In this document: in pieces, positions 46,560-58,377 of the stretch
Position numbering within the stretch: position 1 is the stretch's first letter
How the letters are laid out: the number at the start of each line of letters is the position of its first letter
Assembly: GCF_954871325.1 (NCBI RefSeq)
Contig: NC_088778.1
Location: 10,363,882 to 10,427,881 of the forward strand
DNA: 64,000 nucleotides
Reading direction: 5' to 3'
DNA from: Gordionus sp. m RMFG-2023
Lineage: Eukaryota > Nematomorpha > Gordioida > Chordodea > Parachordodidae
Notes under the pieces: model-generated
The model's input: only the letters and a program-made list of their open reading frames with translations
Told to the model about the DNA's origin: nothing
Database searches by the model: none
Translations under genes and position numbers: made by a program

Positions 46560-47576
46560 ACCAAATATCTCCTTGGTTATGAAAACCTGAAAATTTCAAA
46601 GTGTTTCTAGTTTTGCCCATAATTTACCGTTTTTTATTTCAAAATATGATTAATAGCGGATTCGATAGTTTATTAGAAGGCCAAAAGCGTTGATATAAAA
46701 GAAGTTTTTTGATATTATTTCAATATTCCCTCTTCAATAAATATTATGAAATTAAAACTATTAAAAAAATTATTTAAAAAAAGAAATAAATTCAGTTTTC
46801 AACTTTCCTTTAGAAAATATATTAGATACAGTATCTTATGGTATTCATTTAATAGATTCTTAAATTTGTTAAGGGTTGAGATAATTGCAAAGACTTTTAT
46901 TTAAATATTGGAAGACATCTGCTAATTTGACACAATATCACTTGAAGTATAATTTTTGGAGTAGAATGGGTATTTGGGGAAAAATCATCTGTAAACCAGC
47001 CATATGCATAATCAGGATTTTACCAAGTGAGTGATAACTTTTAGATGGTTTTTCCCTCATAAATTTAATTGAAGTCTAAAAGTTACTTTTTCTTCAAAAA
47101 TTTTTTTTAATGAAAACTTTAAATTGCTTTCATTTAAGTGGGGGGGGGGGGGGGGTATTTTTTATTAGATTAAAATTATATTTTGGAAAACTTGTGAATT
47201 TATCAAGAGGAATGTTAGCTTCACTTATTATAGTCCACCAAACATGGTAGAAGAATATGGTCGGATTATGTTAAGGTGCAATCAAAAACTTTAATAGGGT
47301 ATTTAAAAATATTTTTTAAAGTCATTAGTAGATCCAATTTATATTTAATTTATGAAACCATTTGAATGTCAAACATCAACATAATTTAATCAATTTTTAA
47401 ATTATTATATAAAATTAATGGAACTTTTTTAGTTTTTCTTTTTTTTAAGTAATGAGTCCCTTAGGACTTACAAAAAAATACAAATTGATAATATCAATTT
47501 ATATATTATTTAAATCTACCAGTAGTATTCATAAAATTAATTTTTTATATATTATTTAAATGTAACAATAATATTC
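46560..47576. other. intergenic DNA upstream of the kinase gene
   Basis: It contains a G-run of 17 near 47140 and AT-rich sequence. The promoter of the kinase gene should be here. AT richness hides any TATA signal. A few short open pieces have no family resemblance. Confidence 0.4.
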
Positions 47577-50500
47577 ATGGCCAAATACTTTAATTCAAAA
47601 TTATTAGTAATAAAAAATACTCTGACTAATACGACCACTCACCTAACTTTGAAACAATCACCTATCCGGGCATTTACTCCTAATTCACTGCACGATCTAT
47701 TATGTTGTAAAGAGAGTAGTAGCTACCCATCTCCATACAATCGTAATTTAAAATCCCCAAACTCAAACTTATTAACAACACCTTTGAAGCAAAATAAATC
47801 TATCTATAAACAACATTCTGTCGTGGTTAAAACGACGACGCCTCCAGATTTAAGTTTTTCCTCCGAGAATTCCATTACACCTATCTCGTCTCCTAATCAT
47901 CAACTTTTTGAATCCGATCATGATAGGCATATCTCTCCCGTGTTTTCTCAAACGAGAGTATCAACACAATTCACTGATCCATTGCTACATCAACTATCCC
48001 ACACAAAAGATTCTCAAATATTGATAAAAACTTCCAAACACAACCAAGCCCCGAAAGCCTTCATGATTAGCAACGATAATAAACTGTATCTTGGCAGAGG
48101 GAATTTTAGCTATGTTTGCGTAAAGACCAAAAAAAATTTAACTTACGTTACCAAAAAAATAAAATTTACCTCAAATGTAGCATTTAATCACGTATGCAAA
48201 TCGGAAATGAACGCCTTCCACTTAAATCATCAAAATATAATAAAATTATATGGTATGAAAATTAATTATGATATATCCAACATACCTAAAATACTTTACA
48301 TATACATGGAGTTTGGAGGCACCTTTAATTTACAAAATGTAATTGATGATGAAAAGATATCCTTTGACATGAAGGATAGAATATTCATGATTAACCAAAT
48401 TGCCGAAGGATTGAATTACTGTCATTCTAGTAATTTCATTCATATGGATGTAAAGCCGAAAAACATTATGGTATATAAAAAATTCGAACTGAAACTAGGT
48501 AAAATAAATTAATCTATATCTCGAAGACGTTTAGCTAATCTAGATTTTTAGTTCATTTTTAAAACTTACCCTCGCTTTTTACTTTTAAAAGACCCTATTT
48601 TGCCCTAAACGTATTTCAGCATGTGTAGAGGTACCTCACTGAATTTTAGGCATTTTTTTCATGAAATTTTATACTAATATAAATATATATTTAAAAAATC
48701 CATTACGAATATAATTATTTATAAATAATCTTTAAAAAAAATACTACGAATTTTATTGAACTCTTTAAAATAAAATATACAAAATGTTCAGTTGAAAATA
48801 TTTATTTCAGCCCTTATGAAAAAATTAAATATAACTTTCTAAAGATTATTAAATTTACTAAAGCTAAATTTACACAATTTTTATAAAACCCGGGTTAAGG
48901 CATTTTATTAAAATAATTTGAAACCAAAAGAATGTCGGAGTAACACTAATAAAAAACCGATTTGAGCTGATATAATAATGTTCCGGGAGGGAATAAAATA
49001 ATTATCGTTTTGAAAAATAATAATTTTTCACAATATGATTTTATCTTTGATCTTAAATCTATATAATAAAATGATGAATTGAGGAACATTTATTAAACTT
49101 TTAAATGAAAAAGTTAAAAAAAAATTTTTTTTAAATAACAATAATTTCATAGAGATTAAAAAAAATTAATAAATTTAATTTCATTTTTAATTATATATTA
49201 TTCATTAATATTATATTATATATTAAATGTGTAAAATGATATGGTAAAAAGTAATTTGAACTAGAAATAAGTGATGAGCATTTATAAATTATCAACACTA
49301 AATTGATTTTAATACTTTTACAAAAACCAACTGTCCTACATTAAATGAAATTTTAATAATTATTAGAGAATTTTTAATTAATAAATTAAAAATTTCTATC
49401 ATAATATATTATAGCACTATAAAATTATAAATATAATTTCATAGTTGTGTTCCCAAAAATGAATCATAATTATATCTAAAAATTTCTATCTGAATTGACA
49501 CTAGAATTAAAAATACAATTTCATAATTGTGTTCTGAAAAAGGAACCATAATTATATCTAAAAATTTATGTCTGAATTGACGCATATATAAAAGTTCTTT
49601 AGCTTCCTTTCTTGAAAGCCAGATTTTTATGCCTAGATTTTTTAAAAACTTATAGGTAATGGCGGAAAGTGGCCGTTTGTGGAAGTCACTAATGGAGTAA
49701 ATAAAAAGTTGTTAAAATTTTTGTATTTATTGATCCTTTTTGTTTCTGCTTATGTTAGTGGATTGATATTATGTTAGAGGGGAATGGAGAGACATATTAG
49801 TGATTTTCCAAGGTCCAAGTATGGATGTCATACCATCAGGTCTTAAGTCATCCACTTGTGATAAATTAATTGGTTGAAATTCGGAATGTGGGCAGCAGTT
49901 AGACATCGATTTAATACATGCTTCATTACTGACTGGGGCGCTGTGTCGCCCTTAGAGGTTTAGACGTTTTGGCACTTAATCTTTTATCCTTATCATTATT
50001 TTTATCATCTAGATTAACAAACAATTTTATGATCTCAGGCTTCACATGCCCCACCTATCGTTTATTAGCTGACTTAAATACCAAATGGGAGGTTAATATA
50101 CTTATTAGCACTCTTTACCATCAATCATCACACAAAATATTATTCACACCCTTTAATTTTGAAATACCTAACTTATATATCAGTCAATCCACCTTTATAT
50201 TGCATTCAACTCCTTCAATCATCTGACAGACTTGGTATCATGAATGGTTAGAATCACCCCCTAATCGTAACCTTGGTAACCTCTTATCAGACGAACAATT
50301 GAGAGTTACCATTGGTTTACGTCTAGATTGCGACATCGTACAGTCACGTGCTTGCATCAAATGCAAATCACTCTTCGATTCAAAGGGTAGGCATGGCCTT
50401 AATTATATATTTAGTCAAGGGCGACACCAGCGCCGCACAGCAATAAACAATGTAATAAAAAGATGTCTAACGGCCATCTTGATCTCACAAATTTATCTCA

Positions 50501-53500
50501 AGTAGATGGCTTAAAACCTGATGGTATGACCAACATAACTTGGGCCATAGGTAAATCACTAATATAGGACTGCACATGTCTCTTTTCATTCCCCTCTAAC
50601 ATAAATATTAATCAACTAACATAAGCAGAAACAAAAAAGGGTAGGCGGAAAATAATTCCCCGAAAAATATTCCTTGGAAAAAAATCCCCAGAAAAAAACA
50701 TCCTAGGAAAAAAAATATCCCCTGGAAGATAATTCCCCTGAAAAAAGGGAAAATAATTACCCGGAAAAAAATTCCCATAGAAAATTATTACAGGGTTAGA
50801 TTTAAAATTAAATATAGGGGAAAATTCCCCGGAAAAAAATTCCTCAAGTAATTTTTTTTTAATTATCAAATATAACCCCGCCGTTAAAATAACGAAAATA
50901 TTTCTAAAAAATTATATTCAGTATTTATTCTCGACGTTTGAGGATTTTTTTTAAGCATTATTTCTGTTTTAATTCTAAGCGATATAGGGCAATCTTAAAA
51001 TATGAAAATTGATAAATCGGTTGGTAGTTTTGATACTTTAAATTTAGTACATAAAAAGTATAGATTGATTTTTTCAGAAATAATAATTTTTATCTTTATT
51101 TCGGAACGGGTTTTCGAGATAAATAAAAAAATCGATCGGATAGAGCGGGACAATTTTTTTTAAAAAAATTCGGGCGTAGGATTGTTAAATCAATACCCAT
51201 TGTAGCTTCAATACCGTATTGATATTATCATTGTAGATTCAATACCATAGTGGTATATTGGTGTAGAATCAATACCGTAGTGATTTTTAAGAGATGTTTT
51301 CATCGCTTCAATTATATTGGCGGCAATTAAAATTGCAAAATATTTATTATTAAATATTTTTTCATCGCTTCAAAAATATTGGCGGCCATAAAATTATTTA
51401 AAATAGATTTAAAAGTTTTAAATATATTTAAATGATTATAAAAATGATTTTCTGTTCTTTTATATAATTTTTCAGAGAATTTATTTATTCTACAATTCTT
51501 GATATCCTATATAATTTTTGTTTGTTTACTCATTATTTGTAATAATATTCTTCTTATGGTTAAAATTATATTGTTTATTCAACTCCATCCTGCAGAAAAT
51601 TTTAAATAATTACAATGTATACAAGTTTTTTTCATTTATCTTCGTATTATTGGGATCTCGAGCCTTAAAATTTTAATAGATAAAAGCTTAAGCTAATCAC
51701 ACATATGTGGGTTTCTAATACGTCAAAGGATCTCAATCAATATCTATCACTCTGATTATGTTTTAATCATTTCCTGTTGGCTTCTTAAAATCGTCATTTT
51801 ATTTTTTAGTTGATGATTATATATTTAGCTGATTAAAATTTAACACTTATATTTATGAATACAAAATTTTATATAGAAATTTATAAAATAATTTAAAATC
51901 AAATCTAATGTTTTAAATTATTTTTTTAAACTGAACAACTATTTTTTTTGTATGTATACACTTTATTGCAATAGTATTAAAAAGCTGATTTCTTAATACT
52001 ATATAAAATAAAAAGGATAAACATAATTTTATTTCAAAAAAACAAGAAAAATGATATAAAAAGAAAATACCATTGTGTTTGATCATCTCCCAAAACCTTT
52101 AACATTAAGTTTTGGATAGTAAAGCTTTGGATAGTACTATTCTTTATTAACCCATTAGCTTGAGGATGGATGATCAAACACAATGGCCTAGGGTTCTTCC
52201 GGGGGTAATGTTTGCAATGCGAACCAGTACACAAATCTACAGGATATACCCTATTTTATATGTTATATGGTCGGAACGCAAAGCTTCCATCAGACTTAAA
52301 TTCCAAAACTAAGCCTTGTTGAGGAAATAAATAATGATCCTAAGACCTCTGATGTAAATAATATTGATAATGACTTTGACGAGAACGAATTTTTAAATGT
52401 CAGTCGTATGGAAAAAGGCTAAAGAAAATATATTTAATACATAGACAAAAAAGAGATTATCAAAAAAGGAAAAAGGATAAAATCCCGTATGAAGTCGGAC
52501 AACAGGTCCTGGTCTGGAACTCCCGACGTGCGGATCGAAAGGGTGGGAAAATGTCGGTTCCCTGGCTTGGTCCAAATATAATTGATAAAGTATATGACAA
52601 CGATCTTTATAGTGTGAATAATAAAGATAAATACTCCATTAAAGCGAAAGTATACTGGTGTAACCTCAAGCCCTACATCCAAAACTCTAATATAGGGGAA
52701 GAGGAAAAAGAAAATTCTACCAATATTAAAATAATATTATATAAAGAGCCAAATATTTCTCCATTACCTTACCACGAATTATGGATGGAAGAAATATCAC
52801 GTTCAGAGGTTAGGCATCCCTCATTCGTTATCAAGAACAAAAAGCCATGGTAAAGCTAAGAATTTAAGTCATTCACCTAAATTTGAGGCAATTCTTGGTG
52901 ACGGAAATTGTTATTATAGCTTCTTGCAAAGAGATCACAGGCAGCGAGGATCATCATGCAATTATAAGGAGATCTATTGTCTCTTATATGATGCATTTGG
53001 AAAATAATGATTTTATGAGGAAAGACTAGGACTCTGCCGATCCACATATTTTTAACTAATCCGATGTTTTCCGATATTGGCTCAAACCCGATTCGATACC
53101 GGTCCGACATTTATATTGATTTACATCACCACCCTTTGAACCAAATGTAATTAAGAAATCAATATTTTTAAAATTATGAATTTAATTCAATTTTTTTATT
53201 TCTACAATAATTTAAAAAAATTTACGGGTATTGGTAGTAAAATTAATTTTTTATTATTCCTCCCCGTGAAATTAGAATTCCGCAGATAACGCTTTTTTAA
53301 AATTATCTTTGTCCTTTGTAAAATATTTCCATAATTCAGATATCATATTTGAAAAATTCTTTTATTTAAAGTATAAATAACAAAATTGTCGTTATTGTTT
53401 AAAAAATTTTAAAATAAATAAAACTTTAGATGTTCCTCTATTTTTTAAAAAAAACTTTTAAAATACTAAATCTATTTAAAAACTAAATAAAATTTAAGGG

Positions 53501-56350
53501 GTGTTGTGCATTTGCATTGTTTAAAATATAATTATTTAGAAAATATTTTTAATTTAAAATAAATATACATAAAATAACAAAAAAAAAGTAAAAAGATCGG
53601 ATCGGGGTTTTACAGGTATCGGCCCGATCCGATATTTTTGGAAAACGCTAAATATCGGTGCCTATTTGGTCCGTTAATATAGGCACAGCCCTAGAAGACA
53701 TAATCAAACATTTAGTTAATACAAAAAAACATCAACTGGAACGTGGGGTGGGCGGATGAATTAGATATCGAAGCATCTGCCACGTTTCTCCAAACGCAGA
53801 TCATTTTATATTGTAAAAATGGAAATGAAATACATTACATACTCCGCATTATCAAAAATAAAGATTGTATAAAAAATTTTAATTTGAATATATAATGGTT
53901 CAGATCATTTTAATCGTATTATAATGTAATATATCCTTATTTTTTTGTGATAATTTATGTTTCCTTTTTTGGGATATTTTTTCTTTTTATAATATTTTTT
54001 TGTTTTTTTTAAATAAAATTATGTTTATACTTAGTATTAAGAAATCAGCCAGTTTTAATATTATTGCAATAAAATATATACATACAAAGAAAAATAGTTG
54101 TTTCAGTTTAAAAAAATAATTTAAAACATTAAGATTTGATTTTAAATTTTATTTTATAAATTTCTATATAAAAAATTTTGTATACTATAAATATAAGTGT
54201 TAAATTTTAATCAGCTAAATATAATCATCATCTAAAAAATAAAATGACGATTTTAAGAAGCCAACAGGAAATGATTAAAACATAATCAGAGTGATAGATA
54301 TTGATTGAGATCCTTTGACGTAATAGAAACCCTCATTTGTCTCTGATTAGCTTAAGCTTTTGTCTATTAAAATTTTAAGGCTTGAGATCCCAGTAATACG
54401 ATGGTAAATAAAGAAAACTTGCATTGTATTTATTTAAAATTTTCTGCAGGATAGAGTTGAATAAACAATATAATTTAAACCATAAGAAAAATATTACAAA
54501 TAATGAGTAAACAAACAAAAATTATATAGGATATCAAGAATTGTAGAATAAATAAATTCTCTGAAAAATTATATAAAAGAATAGAAATCATTTTTATAAT
54601 CATTTTTATAATCATTTAAATATATTTAAAACTATTAAATCTATTTTAAATAATTTTTTTACAAATCGAAAATGGCCGCCAAAATTTTTGAAGCGATGAA
54701 AAAATATATAATAACTATTTTACAATTTTAATGGCCGCCAATATATTTGAAACGATGAAAAAATAAGTCATTAATTATCAATCAGTACCGTATTTATTTT
54801 AGAATTTTACAATACCACACCGGCTTGAATAATTAGGCCCGATTCAGATCACTAATGCTCATATTTATGTTGCTTTGAATTCTTTTTCTAATATCTTTAA
54901 AAAATCAAATATTAATTAAATTTAATGTAATTTATCACTTAACTGAATTTAAAATAGATAATTTAGATATTACTGAAGTTGGTTGAACAAATATTTTAAA
55001 ATGGTGGTGAAATTGGTTAAAAAAAGAATAAAACAAAATCAGTTAGGAAAATAGAATGCTAACTGTAATTTGTGTTTCTTCCCATAATTTATACATTTAA
55101 ATTGATTGAACCAAATAACCCTTATTTTGTTTTATTAGGGTTTCTATTCGTGTTCAATGATAATTTTAAAATATTTCAGGTTCGGTTGTTCTAGAAAAAG
55201 GGGTTCATCCTGATATATTCTTTTTCCATTAACTCGCCTAAATCTTAGTTGTTTTTTTTCCCAATTTTTTTAGCTTGAAAATTTGGGATTCGGACAAAGA
55301 AAATATAACAAAAATTATTGTTTTATGTTTTAAAAAATAATTACTTTTGGAAAAAATTATTTGATATATTATTAGAGATGGAAAACAGGTGTACATCGAA
55401 ATGGATTTATTAAAATAACTAAAATTTAGAAAACAGTAAAATAATCGATTTTAATCTCAAATGATAGTCTGTTAACTCCTCTACCTAAGTCAGAGACCTT
55501 CAGGGGCCTTAATTTTTTAACCAAGCCCGGTCCGGCCCATATTTAATGTTAAAAAATTCCCAAGCCCATATACAAAAATTTAATTTTTTTTTTATTTAAT
55601 GAAAATTAACAATATTTAAATATATTTAGGCATCATTTTGTTTACAATACTGAAATTTATTATTATTAGAAGAAAAAAAGGCAATATTTCATTAAATTAG
55701 CAACTGTTTTATAAAATATAAATTTAGATTTAATAATTTTAGTCCCAATTAAAAAAAAAATTTTTAAACCCAGGCCCGGCCCAGACCCGCTAGAAAATAT
55801 GATATTAGGCCCATACCTGGCCCATGAAGGTCTTTGATGTATATGTCATTTTTTTAAACTATTGTGACTTGATTTGAATATATTTTAATCAGCTATTTAG
55901 TGTTTTTGAATTGTGATAAATCATTGATTATTTGCTATATCAAATTAAAAAATATTAGGAGACTTTGGATCATCGGTATTAATACCTCGTGCCCGATTAT
56001 TAACAGAAAATTTTATCGAGAGTACCAGAAACGTTGCTAACCCGGTATCAGTAACATGGCAGTATTCCGCTCCCGAATTATTTATGGGTTATTTGCCAAC
56101 ACCAAAGGTTGACGTATATTCGATTGGAGTCATTATGTGGCAGTTATTAACTCGTGTTATGCCGTATTTTGGGTATCTCAAAGATACAGTTATTTATAAC
56201 TTGGTAAAGATGGGTATGAGGCCACTTATATCACTCAAAGATGACTCCAACCCTGAAAATGATGTCTATATAAAGATAATGAAACAGTGCTGGAGTCAAA
56301 GACCGTCGATTAGACCAAATTGCCATGAACTTATTAATTCATTATATTAA
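47577..56350 (+). CDS. mos: Mos-type serine/threonine protein kinase
   Basis: Two exons, 47577-48498 and 55959-56350, give 437 residues. Mos is a MAPKK kinase that drives the MEK-ERK pathway in maturing oocytes and takes part in cytostatic arrest. Residues 1-165 form a Ser/Thr/Pro-rich, probably disordered leader. The kinase domain shows the G-loop G173-x-G175-x-x-S178, the VTKK lysine K194, the C-helix E210, the catalytic loop HMDVKPKN (D291), DFG (D309), APE (345-347) and DVYSIG (D359). YMEFGGTFNLQNVI and the tail WQLLTRVMPYFG resemble Mos more closely than other kinases. The junction is phase 1 (CTAG|GTAAAA ... ATTAG|GAGACTTTGG) and splits the Gly codon just before DFG. Vertebrate MOS is intronless, so this placement is of interest. 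The start is the first in-frame ATG. An upstream non-coding exon cannot be excluded. Confidence 0.93.
49736..50639 (+). mobile_element. folded-back fragment of a non-LTR retrotransposon polyprotein end
   Basis: The + strand (50000-50575) holds LLSDEQLRVTIGLRLDCDIV, then CIKCKSLFDSKGRHGLNYIF, SQGRHQRRTAINNVIKR and DGLKPDGMTNITWAIGKSLI. This is the region found after the reverse transcriptase in some animal LINE polyproteins (CxxCxxxxDxxGxHxLxC, GRxxRHxxxN and DGKRPDGMT). The last 170 bp or so, including the DGLKPDGMT part, is present again in inverted orientation at 49736-49900, with shared ends CCTTTTTGTTTCTGCTTATG. It is either a fold-back insertion or a rearranged copy. It is inactive. Confidence 0.6.
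50640..51170. repeat. GGAAAATAATTCCCC repeat family, copy 1
   Basis: It opens with GGGTAGGCGGAAAATAATTC and many GAAAAAAATTCCC units, then a conserved body containing AACGAAAATATTTCTAAAAA, TTTCTGTTTTAAT and GATAAATCGGTTGGTAG. It matches 58378-58740 in the same order. Confidence 0.75.
52070..52186. repeat. 117-bp microinversion bounded by 18-bp arms inside the Ginger1-like integrase
   Basis: CCATTGTGTTTGATCATC (52070-52087) and its exact reverse complement (52169-52186) enclose 81 bp. That interior reads as integrase on the - strand (IIHPQANGLIKNSTIQSFTI), while the sequence on both sides reads on the +. The + strand frame resumes at the right arm as DDQTQW. Confidence 0.85.
53027..53693. repeat. 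hAT-like non-autonomous element nested in the OTU region
   Basis: Inverted ends TAGGACTCTGCCGA / TAGGCACAGCCCTA. The flanks GGAAAGAC and GAAGACAT share AAGAC/GAAGAC, a worn target duplication. The right half is homologous to 40980-41195. The OTU reading stops at RKD on the left and resumes EDIIKHLV on the right, which fixes the borders. Confidence 0.8.
54820..55490. other. intron DNA, remains of a GC-rich repeat end
   Basis: 54820-54865 (CCGGCTTGAATAATTAGGCC) is the inverted start of the repeat type seen at 28141 and 32748, so the Ginger1-like element sits inside such a repeat. The remainder is AT-rich with nothing recognised. Confidence 0.5.
55491..55836. repeat. GC-rich MITE, CCGG-block family (copy 6)
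   Basis: Ends CAGAGACCTTCAGGGGCC and GGCCCATGAAGGTCTTTG are inverted. The interior has GCCCGG blocks at both sides and a long AT middle. No clear target duplication is seen. Confidence 0.75.
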
Positions 56351-56443
56351 ATATTGTAAATGATTGATATTTTTATTTTCCCATATAATTTAACATAATT
56401 GCAAAATTTTTATGTGCAATATTAACAACTAATTTTGAATCAA

Positions 56444-56449
56444 AATAAA
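56444..56449 (+). promoter_or_regulatory. polyadenylation signal AATAAA of the Mos-type gene
   Basis: A canonical hexamer 94 nt after the stop codon. It is plausible by distance, but the motif is frequent in AT-rich DNA. Confidence 0.45.
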
Positions 56450-56809
56450 TTTTTATATTAATCATTAAAATTTACAATTCCGATTATTTTTAGCAAGCAA
56501 TACACTATATTCTTTATGTACCCCCCCCCCTAACATGAGTTAAAACTATACAATTCATCCATCACACAATAACAATTTCTATCTTCTATTGGATATTCAC
56601 AAGTCCATAGCCAGGAATTTAGTTGTGGAAAGGGGCTTGAAATAAACAAAATACACTCATAGAAAATTATTATTTTTATTGAGAATTTTTGAATGCAGAT
56701 AATTATGAATGAATATACAAAATAATATAATTATATATATAATACGACAATTTTTAAATTTAACATAAATAAATTAAAAATATATTTTGTGTTATATTTT
56801 TTTCATATC
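56450..56809. other. 3' flank with C-run, no gene
   Basis: A C-run of about 10 lies at 56521. A CATAGCCAGGAATTTAGTTG block near 56608 resembles a worn CAGTGGCGTAGCCAGG-type hAT end. Confidence 0.4.
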
Positions 56810-57620
56810 CCATTAGAACTAAATTTTGTTTATCATTCATTCACTGGTGCTCGATAAACCCCTCTTGAATGTAAAGAATGAGGCAACAACAAGCTATTGA
56901 TATTTCAATGATAGTAGCTACTAAATATAATTTATATAATCTTTAAATGCAATATACTATTTCCTGTTGTTACAGATGGTAGCACGATTTGGTTGAGGCC
57001 TCTTATGTAACACATTAGAGTATTATACAAAAAGGTTTTCCCGAACCTTAAGGCAAGACTATCAATATAACAATAACGCTGAAATATTATTTTCAATGTA
57101 CAGCGATTTAATCAAGATGATTTCTGTAAAAAAATTAACTTTGAAATCTGTTCTATTGTCCCAACTGACTCAAGATCAATATTATAAATTTCACCCTGAG
57201 TAAACAAATTAAAATTATCACAACGGAACCGTGGTGACGTAAATTTTCTCTATATATATATATGATAATGCCGTATCAATTGCAATAGATTTTATATGAG
57301 TATGGGTGAAATCTTCAATCATAAATTCCTTAAAAGTTTCCCAGTTTTATACGATTTCCAGTTGATAAAAATATGAATAAAGGTTGATGCAACTATATAG
57401 GCATTAAAAGTGTAGAAGCGTCTTCCATGATAATTTTCCCATTCCTTGCCAAACAATAAATTCTTTTTAATAGCCACTTCTTTAAAAGTATCAAATAACA
57501 TTTACCCTTCTCAAATATTCAAAATTTGTAGCGCCACAAACATCAAATAATAATAGACGTAGGAAAAATCTTTCTCCGCATTTAGGATCAACATCATATA
57601 TTCTTAAAACGATATTATTT
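56810..57620 (-). mobile_element. Helitron-type helicase (PIF1-like) fragment
   Basis: On the - strand, in order: IYDVDPKCGERFFLRLLLFD and VCGATNFEYLR near 57520-57610, YDTFKEVAIKKNLLFGKEWE in the open frame 57319-57501, the Walker A region GSGKTFLYNTLMCYIRGLNQ near 56980-57060, then SLLLPHSLHSRGVYRAP near 56830-56900. These blocks match the region before and at the start of the Helitron helicase (RxxVxPxxxERFYLRLLL, TFKEAA and GxGKTFLYNTL). The Rep part is missing and frames change. It may be the only trace here of the autonomous partner of the Helitrons at 19447 and 44102. Confidence 0.85.
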
Positions 57621-58164
57621 TGCCTTTGTTTCTATTTATCAGTGATGAAAAGATAATGATATGAATAACTAAACTAAACATGATTGAAGTTTACATATTA
57701 TTTTATAAGATTGTAAAAAGGAAAAATTTGCAATAAAGTGTTGGTAAATTATATATTCCATATGAATTGTAGTAGTAATAAAAAAACAGAAAGAACGTTT
57801 GTTCGCTTTCCACATATCCAAAACGTTAATTTATATTCAAATGTATTTTCAAAATTGATATTAAAATATCAATGCCTTTTTTAAACATTAATAACGGATT
57901 CAATTTTATTTAATTTTATATTATATAAGTTATGAAACATTTACATTTCAAGAATATTAAAGATAAAATAGATTTACCTTAACAAATAATCTAATTTATT
58001 AATAGTTTATGCCTGTAAATATTTGATATAGATAAACTTACATTACATGGAAATTGTTTTAAAAAAATACATGTTAAATGAAAATTTGTGTAATTAAATA
58101 ACATTTTATACTCCGTTATAAACAATTAGTATATTTTTTTTACAATTTGCATTCTTTGATAATT
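57621..58164. other. AT-rich sequence, nothing recognised
   Basis: No supported feature. It ends at the 8-bp target duplication of the hAT element. Confidence 0.4.
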
Positions 58165-58377
58165 AACATTAGCAGGGTTGGGCAGCATCTCAAATATTTG
58201 TATCTAAGATACAATACTTTTGCTTTTGTATCTGGAAAGTATCTTGTATCAAAGATACAAATTATTTAAAAGTATCTGTATATTAATTAACTTTGTATTC
58301 AAAAAGATACTAAAAAAATTTATATTGTTAATTTAAATAGTATTTTAAATATATTTGAAGCACTAGTTAAATATGGT

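Larger units (their letters stand above)
51175..54819 (+). mobile_element. Ginger1-like DNA transposon with integrase-type transposase and OTU domain
   Basis: Long inverted repeats (about 430 bp: 51175 to about 51600 and about 54400-54819) bear tandem TTTTCATCGCTTC/TTGGCGGC motifs. The right end is ACA followed by CCGG (54820-54823). The left end is worn and preceded by CGGG. Ginger1 elements have TIRs of 40-270 bp and duplicate CCGG or CCGT, which fits. The + strand carries the end of an integrase-like core (VMFAMRTSTQ and FYMLYGRNAKLPSD near 52205-52290), LVWNSRRADRKGG, the GPY/F-like WLGPNIIDKVYDNDLYSV (52553-52620), then an OTU protease start (LGDGNCYY near 52890, EITGSEDHHAIIRRSIVSYM) and its later part (NVGWADELDIEASATFLQTQ near 53735-53800). 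A hAT-like MITE (53027-53693) splits the OTU region. Frames are broken, and the N-terminal zinc finger and first catalytic part are not recognisable. Confidence 0.8.
48499..55958 (+). other. 7.46-kb intron of the Mos-type gene
   Basis: GTAAAA donor at 48499 and ATATTAG acceptor at 55958. From left to right it holds unrecognised AT-rich DNA (48540-49640, with a 72-bp tandem duplication at about 49440-49590), a LINE-like fold-back (49736-50639), a GGAAAATAATTCCCC repeat (50640-51170), a Ginger1-like transposon (51175-54819), unrecognised DNA, and a GC-rich MITE (55491-55836). Confidence 0.9.

Noticed and set aside
50612-50869. Open frame on the - strand rich in Phe and Pro
   Set aside because: Translation of the GAAAAAAATTCCC units of a repeat that recurs at 58378. 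No protein features.
51175-54819. Reading the integrase segment in the mos intron as a gypsy retrotransposon
   Set aside because: Long inverted (not direct) terminal repeats, CCGG at the border, no reverse transcriptase and an OTU domain fit Ginger1 better.
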